From CBDHFQ01 sp965262565 (GTDB taxonomy: Bacteria; Bacteroidota; Bacteroidia; J057), in assembly GCA_965262565.1 (NCBI GenBank), contig CBDHFQ010000005.1, positions 372,001 through 436,000 of the forward strand: a DNA stretch of 64,000 nucleotides. The letters run 5' to 3'. A program made the translations under genes and the position numbers. Below the pieces are notes generated by a model that saw only the letters and a program-made list of their open reading frames with translations, searched no databases and was not told the origin of the DNA. Below, piece by piece: positions 36,047-44,740 of the stretch. Position 1 is the first letter of the stretch. Each line of letters opens with the position of its first letter.

Positions 36047-37174
36047 TTACCCAAACCTCCTCCTGATATACACATACACCACCAACGGAAAGATCGGAAC
36101 TACATAATTCGCTCCCTCCCATAATGCCACATTTCCCTCCACCCGAACTAAATCCGCCACCGCTGAAATGACATACAACGGATACAAAGGCAACAACACA
36201 AACTCAAAAAGAGAATATCGTTGAGCTTGACGTATAACCTGAACCAAATGAAACCCTGTCAGACTCACCACCAATCCCATGCCTACAGGAGAAAGAATAT
36301 GTTGGCCCTTGGAAACGAGATGAAGAAACACCAATTCTGTCTGGACAAAGAATAGCGGAGAAAATAACAGGAACAAGATGGCAGCAGCAGTGATTCCAAA
36401 CCTCCCACACCACTTCTTTGGATATTGGAACCAAAGATAAATCCCAACGAGCGGAAGGAGGATCAATAAAGAAAGCCTGGCTGTAGCTACTAAACTGATT
36501 AATACTACACTTAGCACAAAGCTCCACTTTCGATCCTGATCCATGGCCCGCTTGATCCACCACAATCCCAGCAACATCAACAGACCGATCGCCAGAAAAT
36601 CGCTTCCTACAGCAAATAGTTCAAGGATTAGGGGATTCAGGCCAAATAAGGGAAGGAAATATAGCATGGAGGATTCCTCATTGGCACGAAAAAAAGAAAG
36701 CTGGAGCAAGAGGAATACACATACACTGAAGTACTCATAGAGCCCTATATACACAAAAGGTACATAGATCCACAGCAACCCAATTCCAGGACTGCAAGGA
36801 TTCCCGAAATACGATACATTATCGAAAGGATGTTGGAGGTTGAGCAAATCTTTCGCACCTAATATCACGCAATCATCCTGATCCGACCCTTTCATCTCTG
36901 TTTTTAATCCATCTGCTATCGGATATCCTACATAAATGGCCGCAGTAATGAGAATGAGCGTGAGGATGACTACTCCTTGGCTCCAATATCTTGAGTTAAA
37001 GGGTTTTCTTTCTATGCCAATGGACCAATATAGTACGTATAAAAGTAGGGCGGATAAGAAAGCGACCCACGGATAGGGAACATATTTAGCACATACGCGG
37101 GCGGCAGGGAGAAATAGCAAAAGTGGAACGAGCTCAATGGGTGGGGGAGGATATGGGACAAGTTGCTTGGGCAT
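36047..37174 (-). CDS. Polytopic membrane protein, GT-C-like, unknown specificity
   Basis: The 375-residue protein has about ten hydrophobic helices. The loop after the first helices (GSDQDDCVILGAKDLLNLQHPFDNVSYFGNPCSPG, about residues 94-128) contains acidic residues and a PF-like segment seen in GT-C/GT87-type mannosyltransferase-like proteins, but no motif is decisive. The C terminus is short and basic. It sits on the opposite strand between the two small paralogous genes. Confidence 0.55.
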   Translation of the reverse strand: MPKQLVPYPPPPIELVPLLLFLPAARVCAKYVPYPWVAFLSALLLYVLYWSIGIERKPFNSRYWSQGVVILTLILITAAIYVGYPIADGLKTEMKGSDQDDCVILGAKDLLNLQHPFDNVSYFGNPCSPGIGLLWIYVPFVYIGLYEYFSVCVFLLLQLSFFRANEESSMLYFLPLFGLNPLILELFAVGSDFLAIGLLMLLGLWWIKRAMDQDRKWSFVLSVVLISLVATARLSLLILLPLVGIYLWFQYPKKWCGRFGITAAAILFLLFSPLFFVQTELVFLHLVSKGQHILSPVGMGLVVSLTGFHLVQVIRQAQRYSLFEFVLLPLYPLYVISAVADLVRVEGNVALWEGANYVVPIFPLVVYVYIRRRFG

Positions 37175-37472
37175 TGATGGAATAGGTCGATTGATAGATG
37201 AAGTTCCGAGGGTTGAAAAATAGCTATTAGGAAGATGGGGTCAAATAGTAAGCGCTTTTTACCTAATCCTCTTTTTGTGTGTGGGCCAATAGGTATGCCA
37301 CTCGAAAATTCAGGAAAATGTAGTGTCGTACCCATATTTTTTCTTTGCCAAAAAAGAGTTATATTATAATATATTGATTTATAGATACTTATTATTTATT
37401 CTCATTCTTATCCCCGTAGGTTTACTTAAATATAGTGGATCTTAGAAGTAAGCTCATCATTACAAATACCTT

Positions 37473-37796
37473 ATGCGTGATCAAAGAAGACATCGATTGT
37501 TTCAGTGGCGGAAAAAGCGTCGAAGAGATCTTACCATTTTTGAGCGCCTTCCGGTACATGAACAAATTCGTTCGTTGGCTGGTACGCGAGCGATATATCA
37601 TCAAACGACGCCGCTTGAAGGGTATATCCTCCTTTACCATAAGAAATATTCAGCAAAGCCGAAGGATGGATTTCAGGTAAGAGATGGAGAAATTGTGGAA
37701 ATAGACCATGCATATATGTTTTATGCAGTGGTCCGACCTGCCTTTCCGTTCAAAGTGGAGCATTATATCGTCAGACAGAGAAGAAGGAATGATTAA
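37473..37796 (+). CDS. Small basic protein, paralog 2
   Basis: The 107-residue product aligns with the protein at 35604 over almost its whole length: MRDQRRHRLFQWRKKRRR, ERLPVHEQIRSLAG, P-LEGYILL, SAKPKDGF, RDGEIVEI and AYMFYAVV, plus an 11-residue basic tail. Divergence is high in the DNA, so the duplication is old and both copies are likely under selection. No domain recognised. Confidence 0.65.
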   Translation: MRDQRRHRLFQWRKKRRRDLTIFERLPVHEQIRSLAGTRAIYHQTTPLEGYILLYHKKYSAKPKDGFQVRDGEIVEIDHAYMFYAVVRPAFPFKVEHYIVRQRRRND

Positions 37797-37990
37797 GGTG
37801 GATGGCCTCTTCGGATATGGCTGATTATCTATGGGTAGGTAAGGGAAAATTTCGCCTTGAGTAATTGGCCCACTGACTAATTCTCTGGCATACAAGGGAT
37901 TGAATATTTCCTTTTATGCCGGGGATGTTAGTTTCCTTCTTTCTTGATAGTTTTCATTGTACCTAATGTATAGTGATTAAGTTAATTCAT

Positions 37991-38203
37991 ATGAAAGCAG
38001 CCCCTATTTTACAACAGCTCATTGGTCAGGTGGGCAGATTTTTTCGCCTGGATCAAATGCCTTCTTTTGGAACATTTGAGATTCATCATCAGGAATTTTT
38101 GGCAAAATTAGACAGATTTGAGGATTATCGTGAAGAAGGTATGCATACCGTAGAGGTGGTGGGGGTAGAAAATGGACATTTAGTGGTGGCGCTTCGGAGA
38201 TAG
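37991..38203 (+). CDS. Small uncharacterised protein
   Basis: This 70-residue frame (start ATG 37991; a GTG at 37973 would add six residues) has an amphipathic N-terminal helix and a C-terminal part TVEVVGVENGHLVVALRR predicted as strands. It has the same orientation as the preceding small basic protein but no clear similarity. No domain recognised. Confidence 0.5.
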   Translation: MKAAPILQQLIGQVGRFFRLDQMPSFGTFEIHHQEFLAKLDRFEDYREEGMHTVEVVGVENGHLVVALRR

Positions 38204-38385
38204 TATTCTGATGACTAAAAATAACTTGCTATTTACTTGATCGACAAACGATCCCCTTTCCTACGCGCAGGAATCATCGTAATCTCAAATTATTTGCAGA
38301 TTTCTATCCTCCTTCCTTATTTTAACATAACTATTATGTATATCATCGGAATCTTATTGGATGATATTCACCTAAACACGATTAC

Positions 38386-39255
38386 ATGAATAAAGGACTA
38401 TTTATTTCGCTTATTATTGGATTCATTCTTATGAGTGGGACGTTAACCGCCTTCTCCCAAGATAAATCTGGAGGATTGACGCTTTATACGGTTCGCAATG
38501 AAATGGGGGAAGATCCTCAAGGGACCTTAGAAAAAGTGGCAAAAATTGGGTACAAATATATTGAAGCTACGGAATACAAAGATGGCGCTTTCTATGGCAT
38601 GGCACCTGAAGCCTTCAAAAAGCAATTGGATGACTTAGGATTGACGCCTTTAAGCGCTCATATGGGGATGATGACCTTAGATAATGCCGACCAACTCATT
38701 GCTGATGTAAAAGCAGCGGGATTCCAGTACTTTATTGCGCCAGTTCCTCCTATGGGGCTTTTCTCATATGAACCTTCCACCAAAACCCTTTCCATGAGCA
38801 ATGATTTAGATTCATTGGTCAATATTCTTAGTACGATTGGGAAAAAATGTAAGGAAGCAGGACTATCATTTTTATATCACAATCACAACTTTGAATTTGA
38901 AGAGAATGAAGATGGGATCGTCCCAATAGATTATATGCTGGAACACCTTAGTCCTGATGAGGTCAATTTTCAATTAGATCTGTATTGGGTAACCAAAGCG
39001 GAAGCTGATCCTCTGGCTTATTTCGAACAATATCCCGGACGATTCAAAATATGGCACGTGAAAGATATGGATGATCAGGGAAGGTTTGCGCCTGTAGGAA
39101 AAGGAAATATTGACTTTGGAAAAATATTGGAGAAGAAAGAGCAAGCAGGCATGGAATATTATATCGTAGAACAGGATAGAACCTTTGATGGGATGAAACC
39201 GCTAGAAGCGATAGAAATCAGCTATGAAGGCTTGAAAGAATTTGGATTTAATTGA
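38386..39255 (+). CDS. Secreted sugar phosphate isomerase/epimerase-like protein (TIM barrel)
   Basis: This 289-residue protein has a signal peptide (cleavage after TAFSQ) and an AP-endonuclease-2/xylose-isomerase-type barrel. Metal-ligand positions are suggested by YIEATEY, LSAHMGMM, FLYHNHNFEFE, FQLDLYWVTKA, IWHVKDMD and YYIVEQD. Secreted members are common in Bacteroidota, usually in sugar or inositol use, but the reaction here is unknown. Confidence 0.82.
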   Translation: MNKGLFISLIIGFILMSGTLTAFSQDKSGGLTLYTVRNEMGEDPQGTLEKVAKIGYKYIEATEYKDGAFYGMAPEAFKKQLDDLGLTPLSAHMGMMTLDNADQLIADVKAAGFQYFIAPVPPMGLFSYEPSTKTLSMSNDLDSLVNILSTIGKKCKEAGLSFLYHNHNFEFEENEDGIVPIDYMLEHLSPDEVNFQLDLYWVTKAEADPLAYFEQYPGRFKIWHVKDMDDQGRFAPVGKGNIDFGKILEKKEQAGMEYYIVEQDRTFDGMKPLEAIEISYEGLKEFGFN

Positions 39256-39392
39256 GCCATGAGGGCCATCATTTAGACACAGGAGGCTATGTAGTAGCGA
39301 TTGATGGGCATCTACGATATACAGGAGACATTGATTTTTGGATAGAAGCTTCTCTCAACAATGGGGGAAAGTTGGTGTCCATCCCTCACTAA
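39255..39392 (+). pseudogene. Remnant of a nucleotidyltransferase (MNT-like) gene
   Basis: An in-frame stretch ending at TAA 39390-39392 reads TGGYVVAIDGHLRYTGDIDFWIEAS. It matches the core of small nucleotidyltransferases (GGYAVxxHGxxRxTxDIDxWI), where the two Asp bind metal. There is no start codon or N terminus and only ~12 residues after the motif, so this is a fragment. It sits between the isomerase stop and tRNA-Glu. Confidence 0.6.
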
Positions 39393-39398
39393 AAACAA

Positions 39399-39426
39399 AA
39401 AAGCCCAGCATTACGCTGAGCTTTTT
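39399..39426. terminator. Bidirectional Rho-independent terminator
   Basis: A stem AAAGCCCAGC/GCTGAGCTTT (one mismatch) has T after it on the plus strand and an A-rich run before it, which gives T on the minus strand. It lies downstream of tRNA-Glu on the minus strand and downstream of the remnant on the plus strand. Confidence 0.8.
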
Positions 39427-39443
39427 GTTCGATTCTTTTTTCG

Positions 39444-39515
39444 CATCCCGTAGGGGAATCGAACCCCTGTTGCCAGAATGAAAATCTGGAGTCCTAACCG
39501 CTAGACGAACGGGAC
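39444..39515 (-). tRNA. tRNA-Glu (UUC)
   Basis: On the minus strand the sequence folds into a cloverleaf. The acceptor stem GTCCCGT pairs with ACGGGAT (one G-U), the anticodon stem CCAGA/TCTGG encloses the loop TTTTCAT with anticodon TTC, and the T arm has GGGGTTCGATTCCCC. CCA is not encoded. Confidence 0.95.
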
Positions 39516-39700
39516 GTATAGCATAAAGGTGCCCCTCGTTCTAAATTTGCGAATGCAAAGATAATATAATCTTTCTCTTAAGTCAATATCCCTTCTTAAA
39601 AAAATTAACAGATATTACCTTCCTACATAGCTTTTTGTTAAACGCCTGTCAAAAGAAAATGGTTATGTCCCCTTCCACAAAAAGATAGTCGTCTAAGTCA
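39516..39700. other. Spacer upstream of gapA and of tRNA-Glu
   Basis: AT-rich DNA that should contain the tRNA-Glu promoter (minus). No coding frame seen. Confidence 0.4.
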
Positions 39701-39731
39701 TTGTTTTTCCGTCTTCCACTGATTATAATTG
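39701..39731 (+). promoter_or_regulatory. Possible Bacteroidota-type promoter of gapA
   Basis: TTG at 39701-39703 and TATAATTG at 39724-39731, 20 bp apart, are close to the TTG / TAnnTTTG consensus of this phylum (one mismatch). The gapA start lies 48 bp downstream. Confidence 0.4.
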
Positions 39732-39779
39732 CAGGATTAACAACAAATTTATTACAACCTAACCTAATAATTTACCACT

Positions 39780-40784
39780 ATGGCAATGAAAGTCGGTATC
39801 AATGGTTTTGGTCGCATCGGAAGACTAGTGTTCCGCGCCTTGTTGAACGATCCCGAAGTAGAAGTGGTCAAAATCAATGACCTTACAGATAATGCAACTC
39901 TAGCTCAATTATTGAAATTTGATTCCGTACATGGAAAATTTCAAGGAGAAGTTAGCTACGACGATGAATCTATCACAGTAAATGGTGTTCGCATTCTTGC
40001 TTCTGCGGAAAGAGACCCTGCTAACTTAGGTTGGGGAGATCTTGGCGTAGAAGTAGTCGTTGAATCTACCGGAGTATTCAGAGATAAAGCAAAAGCAGGC
40101 AAACACCTGGAAGCTGGAGCACAAAAGGTGATCATCTCCGCTCCCGCTAAAGGAGACATTGACGCAACTGTAGTACTTGGAGTGAACGATGACATTCTTA
40201 CTCCAGATATGCAGATCGTTTCTAATGCGTCATGTACGACCAACTGTTTAGCTCCAATGGCGAAAGTACTAAACGATAGCTTTGGCATCGTTTCAGGATA
40301 CATGACCACCATCCACGCATACACAGCTGACCAACGAATTCAGGATGCTCCACATAAAGACCTTCGTCGCGCTCGTGCTGCAGCGATCAACATCGTCCCT
40401 ACTACCACTGGTGCTGCGGTAGCTGTAGGTAAAGTACTTCCTGTGTTACAAGGAAAATTAAATGGAATCGCCGCTCGTGTTCCCGTACCCGATGGCTCAT
40501 TAACTGACTTTGTAGCTATCTTAGAACGTGAAGTTACGGCTGATGAAGTAAATGCAGCAGTGAAAGAAGCGAGCGAGAATGCGTTTAAAGGAATTATAGA
40601 ATATTCTACCGATCAATTAGTTTCTTCTGATATCGTAGGAAATCCTCACTCCTGTATTTTCGATAGCTTAATGACTTCTGCTAATGGAAATATGGTGAAA
40701 GTAGTAGGTTGGTATGACAACGAATGGGGGTATTCCAGCCGTGTTGCGGAACTAGTAACCAGAATGCAAACTGTAGCTGTTTAG
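39780..40784 (+). CDS. gapA: Glyceraldehyde-3-phosphate dehydrogenase, type I
   Basis: The 334-residue enzyme oxidises and phosphorylates glyceraldehyde 3-phosphate in glycolysis. It has the NAD-binding GINGFGRIGR start (7-16) with Asp34 in INDLTD, catalytic Cys152 in NASCTTNC, and His179 in TTIHAYT; RRARAAAINIVPTTTGAA and WYDNEWGYSSR near the end are typical. A clear terminator follows. Single gene unit. Confidence 0.97.
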   Translation: MAMKVGINGFGRIGRLVFRALLNDPEVEVVKINDLTDNATLAQLLKFDSVHGKFQGEVSYDDESITVNGVRILASAERDPANLGWGDLGVEVVVESTGVFRDKAKAGKHLEAGAQKVIISAPAKGDIDATVVLGVNDDILTPDMQIVSNASCTTNCLAPMAKVLNDSFGIVSGYMTTIHAYTADQRIQDAPHKDLRRARAAAINIVPTTTGAAVAVGKVLPVLQGKLNGIAARVPVPDGSLTDFVAILEREVTADEVNAAVKEASENAFKGIIEYSTDQLVSSDIVGNPHSCIFDSLMTSANGNMVKVVGWYDNEWGYSSRVAELVTRMQTVAV

Positions 40785-40850
40785 TATTTCAGCATTCGCC
40801 TTTCGTCCACATCGCCTATATCTGAATAACTAAACATATATATGAACGTG

Positions 40851-40882
40851 GAGATACTTCTTTGAGGTATCTCTGCCTTTTT
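40851..40882 (+). terminator. Rho-independent terminator of gapA
   Basis: Ten-bp stem GAGATACTTC/GAGGTATCTC (one G-T pair), loop TTT, then TTTTT at 40878-40882. Confidence 0.85.
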
Positions 40883-40951
40883 ATTTGTGCCAATATACCA
40901 TGTTAAGCCTTTGGTATAGTGGCGCAAAGGGGTTATGAAAAGTAAACATAC

Positions 40952-41407
40952 ATGCGAGCATTTATCCAAAGAGTCAGCCACGCTGAAGTAAAAGTGGAGA
41001 ATGATACAGTGGGCAAGATTGATCGAGGAGTACTGGTTTTGCTGGGAATCACGCATGATGATCAACAGCCGGATATTGATTGGCTCGTCCGCAAAATCGT
41101 TCAATTGCGCGTTTTTAATGATGAAGAAGGTAAAATGAACCTATCCGTCCAGGATATTCAAGGCGACATCCTCCTCATCTCCCAATTTACCCTATACGCC
41201 AACGCAAAAAAAGGAAATCGACCTTCCTATAATCGTTCTGCTCCACCTTCCATCGCTATTCCGATATATGAGCAGTTTATCCAAAAGTTGAGAGCCGTGT
41301 TTAATGGAAAAGTGGCTACCGGAGTGTTTGGGGGAGATATGAAGGTGAGTTTGCTGAATGATGGTCCAGTTAGCATACTCCTGGACTCACAACAACAAGA
41401 CATTTAA
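40952..41407 (+). CDS. dtd: D-aminoacyl-tRNA deacylase
   Basis: The 151-residue enzyme hydrolyses D-aminoacyl-tRNAs, preventing misincorporation. It has the SQFTLYA motif (77-83) and the cross-subunit Gly-Pro motif in NDGPVSI (138-139), as well as the N-terminal MRAFIQRV. Length is normal. Start ATG. Confidence 0.95.
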   Translation: MRAFIQRVSHAEVKVENDTVGKIDRGVLVLLGITHDDQQPDIDWLVRKIVQLRVFNDEEGKMNLSVQDIQGDILLISQFTLYANAKKGNRPSYNRSAPPSIAIPIYEQFIQKLRAVFNGKVATGVFGGDMKVSLLNDGPVSILLDSQQQDI

Positions 41408-41585
41408 ATACAGTCGAATGTTTCCTGGCTGAAGATGTAAGAATGAGAGGAGCGTTTTATGTACCAATGCTGAAATACAGTTGAGCCGTTTATCTTTGAC
41501 AATTGATTAGTGGTCCCTACCCATTGGCCTAATCATAAACGTCCACCTCTCATCTATCAATCACCCAAAAGAGCAGATTTCATCA

Positions 41586-42869
41586 TCAAAAGTATTGGCC
41601 TACTCCTAACACCCACCCTCTTGTTTCCCAATCTGACATATCCACGCCATAATCAGCTCTCAATACAAAATTATATGCTTTGACCAGATAAAAACGCACC
41701 CCTAAACCATAAAAAAAGCTACTATTCGAGAAATCAAATATTCCTCCCTCACTACCATCCTGAATTCTCCATGTTCCTCCATCCATAAAAGCTACTCCCT
41801 GGACAGCCCCTATCTTCCTCCGCCAAAATAAGGTATGCCGATATTCTGTATTAAAGACGATTTCAGACGACCCCCTTACTACCCTATTTCCCGATCCCCG
41901 GATATTGACATAACTATCCAATACAAATGGGACAAAAGGACTTTCTCTATTAGGCGAAACTCCTAGCCTCAACCTCATCGCCAAATTCCCATTTTGTCCT
42001 ATTCTTTTGTAGTATTTACTGATCGTCAAAAGCTTCCAAAATCTTTCTTCTGAATTAAAGGTCGCTACAGCTTCGGCAAATACTTCCTGAGAAAACCCAT
42101 CCAAATACTGCCAAAAGAAGTTAAGTTTCTGAAAGGTATAGGTATATTTCAAAATCAGCTTGTGGAGCCCTTCATTGGTAGGGACTTGTAAATCTGTAGA
42201 ATCTAATCTTCGATAGCGTTCAAATAAATAAGCTCCCCCAGCCTGCATAAAATGTCCTATCCTAAAGGTATAACTTCCCAATAATTCCGAGGTATAATTA
42301 TCATAATTGTAATTTAACCTTACTTGGGTTTGTTCCTGATCCTCTCGTCTAAAAAATAGTGGTTCCTGCGTCGCTAATCGAGAAAAGTTGGAGAATATTC
42401 CCCAATTTGACCCCCTGATAAATGGTTGGTTAAATATCACCTGAAAACTATGCCGACCATCAAATCTGTAATATCCCCCTAATAATGCCCTTTCTCCCAA
42501 AAAATTATAATCATACATCCCCACCTGAACATATCTGTTCCCTCGAACCCCTCCAAAATCCAGGGAAGGAATTAAGGTAATAACTTCCTCACATTGAAAC
42601 TTCACCTCAACGCCTTTCTCTGTTTTTTCTATCGAAGAAGAGACATCATTGAATATTTGCAGATTCCTCAGTGCCTGTTCATCAAGCTTAACCTGAGATG
42701 AGTCGTAAACTTGACCCACTTGAGAAGATAAAAATTTAAATAAAAATTCCGGCTTGCTTTTCTTTAATCCTTTGAAAGAGATGGCATGTATACGTTCGGT
42801 CTGCTGTTGACCATATCCAGTCAATGATATTAGAGCCATACTTAAACATATCAGCAGCCACCGATGCAT
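41586..42869 (-). CDS. Omp85-superfamily outer-membrane protein (single POTRA)
   Basis: The 427-residue protein has a signal peptide (cleavage near residue 21), one POTRA-like domain (about 25-98, with HAISFKGLKKSKPEFL and ALRNLQIFNDVSS), then amphipathic strands to a terminal GVGQYF. The motif SYVNIRGSGNR near residue 325 is the VRGY/F-type signature of the barrel. It resembles a short BamA/TamA-like protein; its cargo is unknown. It lies in the same direction as, and 77 bp after, the DUF547-barrel gene. Confidence 0.8.
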   Translation of the reverse strand: MHRWLLICLSMALISLTGYGQQQTERIHAISFKGLKKSKPEFLFKFLSSQVGQVYDSSQVKLDEQALRNLQIFNDVSSSIEKTEKGVEVKFQCEEVITLIPSLDFGGVRGNRYVQVGMYDYNFLGERALLGGYYRFDGRHSFQVIFNQPFIRGSNWGIFSNFSRLATQEPLFFRREDQEQTQVRLNYNYDNYTSELLGSYTFRIGHFMQAGGAYLFERYRRLDSTDLQVPTNEGLHKLILKYTYTFQKLNFFWQYLDGFSQEVFAEAVATFNSEERFWKLLTISKYYKRIGQNGNLAMRLRLGVSPNRESPFVPFVLDSYVNIRGSGNRVVRGSSEIVFNTEYRHTLFWRRKIGAVQGVAFMDGGTWRIQDGSEGGIFDFSNSSFFYGLGVRFYLVKAYNFVLRADYGVDMSDWETRGWVLGVGQYF

Positions 42870-42946
42870 AATGCAGATTCATTGATAAGCAGTTAAAGAT
42901 AACAAAGCATCGTTTAATTCCCCTACCCTTTCCAATTGATATCTTA

Positions 42947-44560
42947 TTATCTTATAAAGACAAATCCTATGTTAAATGTTTGCCCGGCTCCTTCGTTTTT
43001 GGAAGCAAAGAAATTAGTATACAATAATTCAACATTTAACTCCTTGGTCAATTGGTACTTAAATCCTACCCCACCTTGCATAAACCATCTATCTAAGCTA
43101 AAATCCAGATCAGCATCATTTCCTGGAAGACCACTAAAGGCAGGCGAATATTGAAGATTAACGTTTACAGTAGTTTTAGAACTGGGGAAATAGCTAAAGA
43201 AAACGGTAAGGGGTATTCTGAAAAAAGCATCCTGCGTAAAAGAAGGATTATCCGTAGGGAATCTAAACAGGAAATCTATTTCTGAGAATAACTGAAAATC
43301 TGTCCCAAAGAATTTATCGTAGAAAAATTGGGTAAACCAGGTAACTCTATTATGTGCCAAAAATCGAGGACTCTCTAAATCATTGTGGAGGGGAAACAAT
43401 AAGGTCGAGGTAAAAGAAAATTTGGGAATGGATTTGAACGGACTTACTCTGATACGGGGTCCAATCGTTCCCAACTCCGTCCTTCTAAAATCCAGGGTTT
43501 CTCCACCTGAAGAAAAAATCCTCAATGGCGAACTCTCCGGATCAGTATCATATCTCACAGAGTTAATATTCAATTCCAATCCTACATTGATTCGGGAAGA
43601 TTTTCCGACCCCAAGATCTATCTGAATGATCCCAGTGTAAAAGGACTGACGCTCGTTTAGGTCCACACTCTCTCTATCTCCATCTCTAAACCTTGTCTGT
43701 GTATATAAATTATTAAAAAACTTCACTTGATACTGTCCTTTACTTAATAAAACCGAAGGTGTAAACAACTGAACATTAGAAACTGGAGGCGTAATAGGTT
43801 CTTCTCCACTATTTGAATCTGAATTAGCTTGCACATCTCTCACATCATTTAGGGCCCAGTCATAGGTATAATGTTTTATGCTATAATTTGCAGGAATAGG
43901 GGTCTCTCTGTAATCATTGATATACTCCAGCACAGATTTTCCTGTGGTAGTGAAATCCTTTTTATACCAATCGAAAATTTGAGAAACATTCGCTGCCCCT
44001 CTCTCCTCTTCTAATCTGATAAATACAGGGTCATTTAACGCTTTTTGGGTTTGCGTTTCTAATTGGCCTTCAAGGGTATTCGGAAGATAGGCGCCAGGAA
44101 TAATGGGGGGACAACTTTTAGCCGCACAAACGAGCACAAAATGCAATCTGGGATCGTTAAATCGATCTAACAATTCCGTTCTTTCAAAATCATTTAAGGT
44201 ATATGTCTTCCCGGCAATAATGTGTTTAGCTTGATCGAAAAATCCTCCTATCGCCTGAGGTGAGGGAATAGGATATTGTTCCACGACACTTTGGACTACT
44301 AACAGATTGTAAGCATTGATCAAAAAAGCTTTTTGCTCTGCTTCAGTTAAACTTTCTAACTTAGCCGAGGCTATTTGTTGGCTTAAATTATTTAACGCAG
44401 TGGGATTGCGTTTGACGGTCTCATAATCTAAGGATTGATTGTTTACATGAGCACTGAAGAATTGGTTAGTTTCTTCAAAAAAGGTATTTAGGCTTTGGGC
44501 ATGGAGTTGAACACTCGAACATATGAAAAGCACGCAAAGGACATAGGTAGATTTGGTCAT
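42947..44560 (-). CDS. DUF547 domain fused to a C-terminal outer-membrane barrel
   Basis: A 537-residue protein. After the signal peptide, residues about 40-215 form a DUF547 domain (KAFLINAYNLLVVQSVVEQYP; HFVLVCAAKSCPP; IFDWYKKDF). This domain has thiol-protease-like residues (Cys in AAKSCPP, His in LHFVLV) of unknown activity. From about residue 265 the sequence changes to alternating strands (LGVGKSSRINVGLELN, ITVNVNLQYSPAFSG) ending NIGFVFIR, typical of outer-membrane beta barrels. I know of no common family with both halves, though a Bacteroidota-specific one may exist. It is followed by the Omp85 gene. Confidence 0.75.
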   Translation of the reverse strand: MTKSTYVLCVLFICSSVQLHAQSLNTFFEETNQFFSAHVNNQSLDYETVKRNPTALNNLSQQIASAKLESLTEAEQKAFLINAYNLLVVQSVVEQYPIPSPQAIGGFFDQAKHIIAGKTYTLNDFERTELLDRFNDPRLHFVLVCAAKSCPPIIPGAYLPNTLEGQLETQTQKALNDPVFIRLEEERGAANVSQIFDWYKKDFTTTGKSVLEYINDYRETPIPANYSIKHYTYDWALNDVRDVQANSDSNSGEEPITPPVSNVQLFTPSVLLSKGQYQVKFFNNLYTQTRFRDGDRESVDLNERQSFYTGIIQIDLGVGKSSRINVGLELNINSVRYDTDPESSPLRIFSSGGETLDFRRTELGTIGPRIRVSPFKSIPKFSFTSTLLFPLHNDLESPRFLAHNRVTWFTQFFYDKFFGTDFQLFSEIDFLFRFPTDNPSFTQDAFFRIPLTVFFSYFPSSKTTVNVNLQYSPAFSGLPGNDADLDFSLDRWFMQGGVGFKYQLTKELNVELLYTNFFASKNEGAGQTFNIGFVFIR

Positions 44561-44740
44561 ATCACAATGTATTTGATATTCAAATATGGCAGGAGTATAA
44601 TGATCTACAGGTCGTATATCCGACGGATCGAATGTGACGCCCCATATTCTTAGGTAAGTTATGGATCAAGTATCATAAAAGTATCTCAAAGTTAACACAA
44701 AAGCATATATATCATTTTCAATGTCAAACAGATAACAAAG

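Noticed and set aside
39956..40324. 122-codon frame opposite gapA
   Set aside because: Overlaps a highly conserved enzyme in its catalytic region; only a composition effect.
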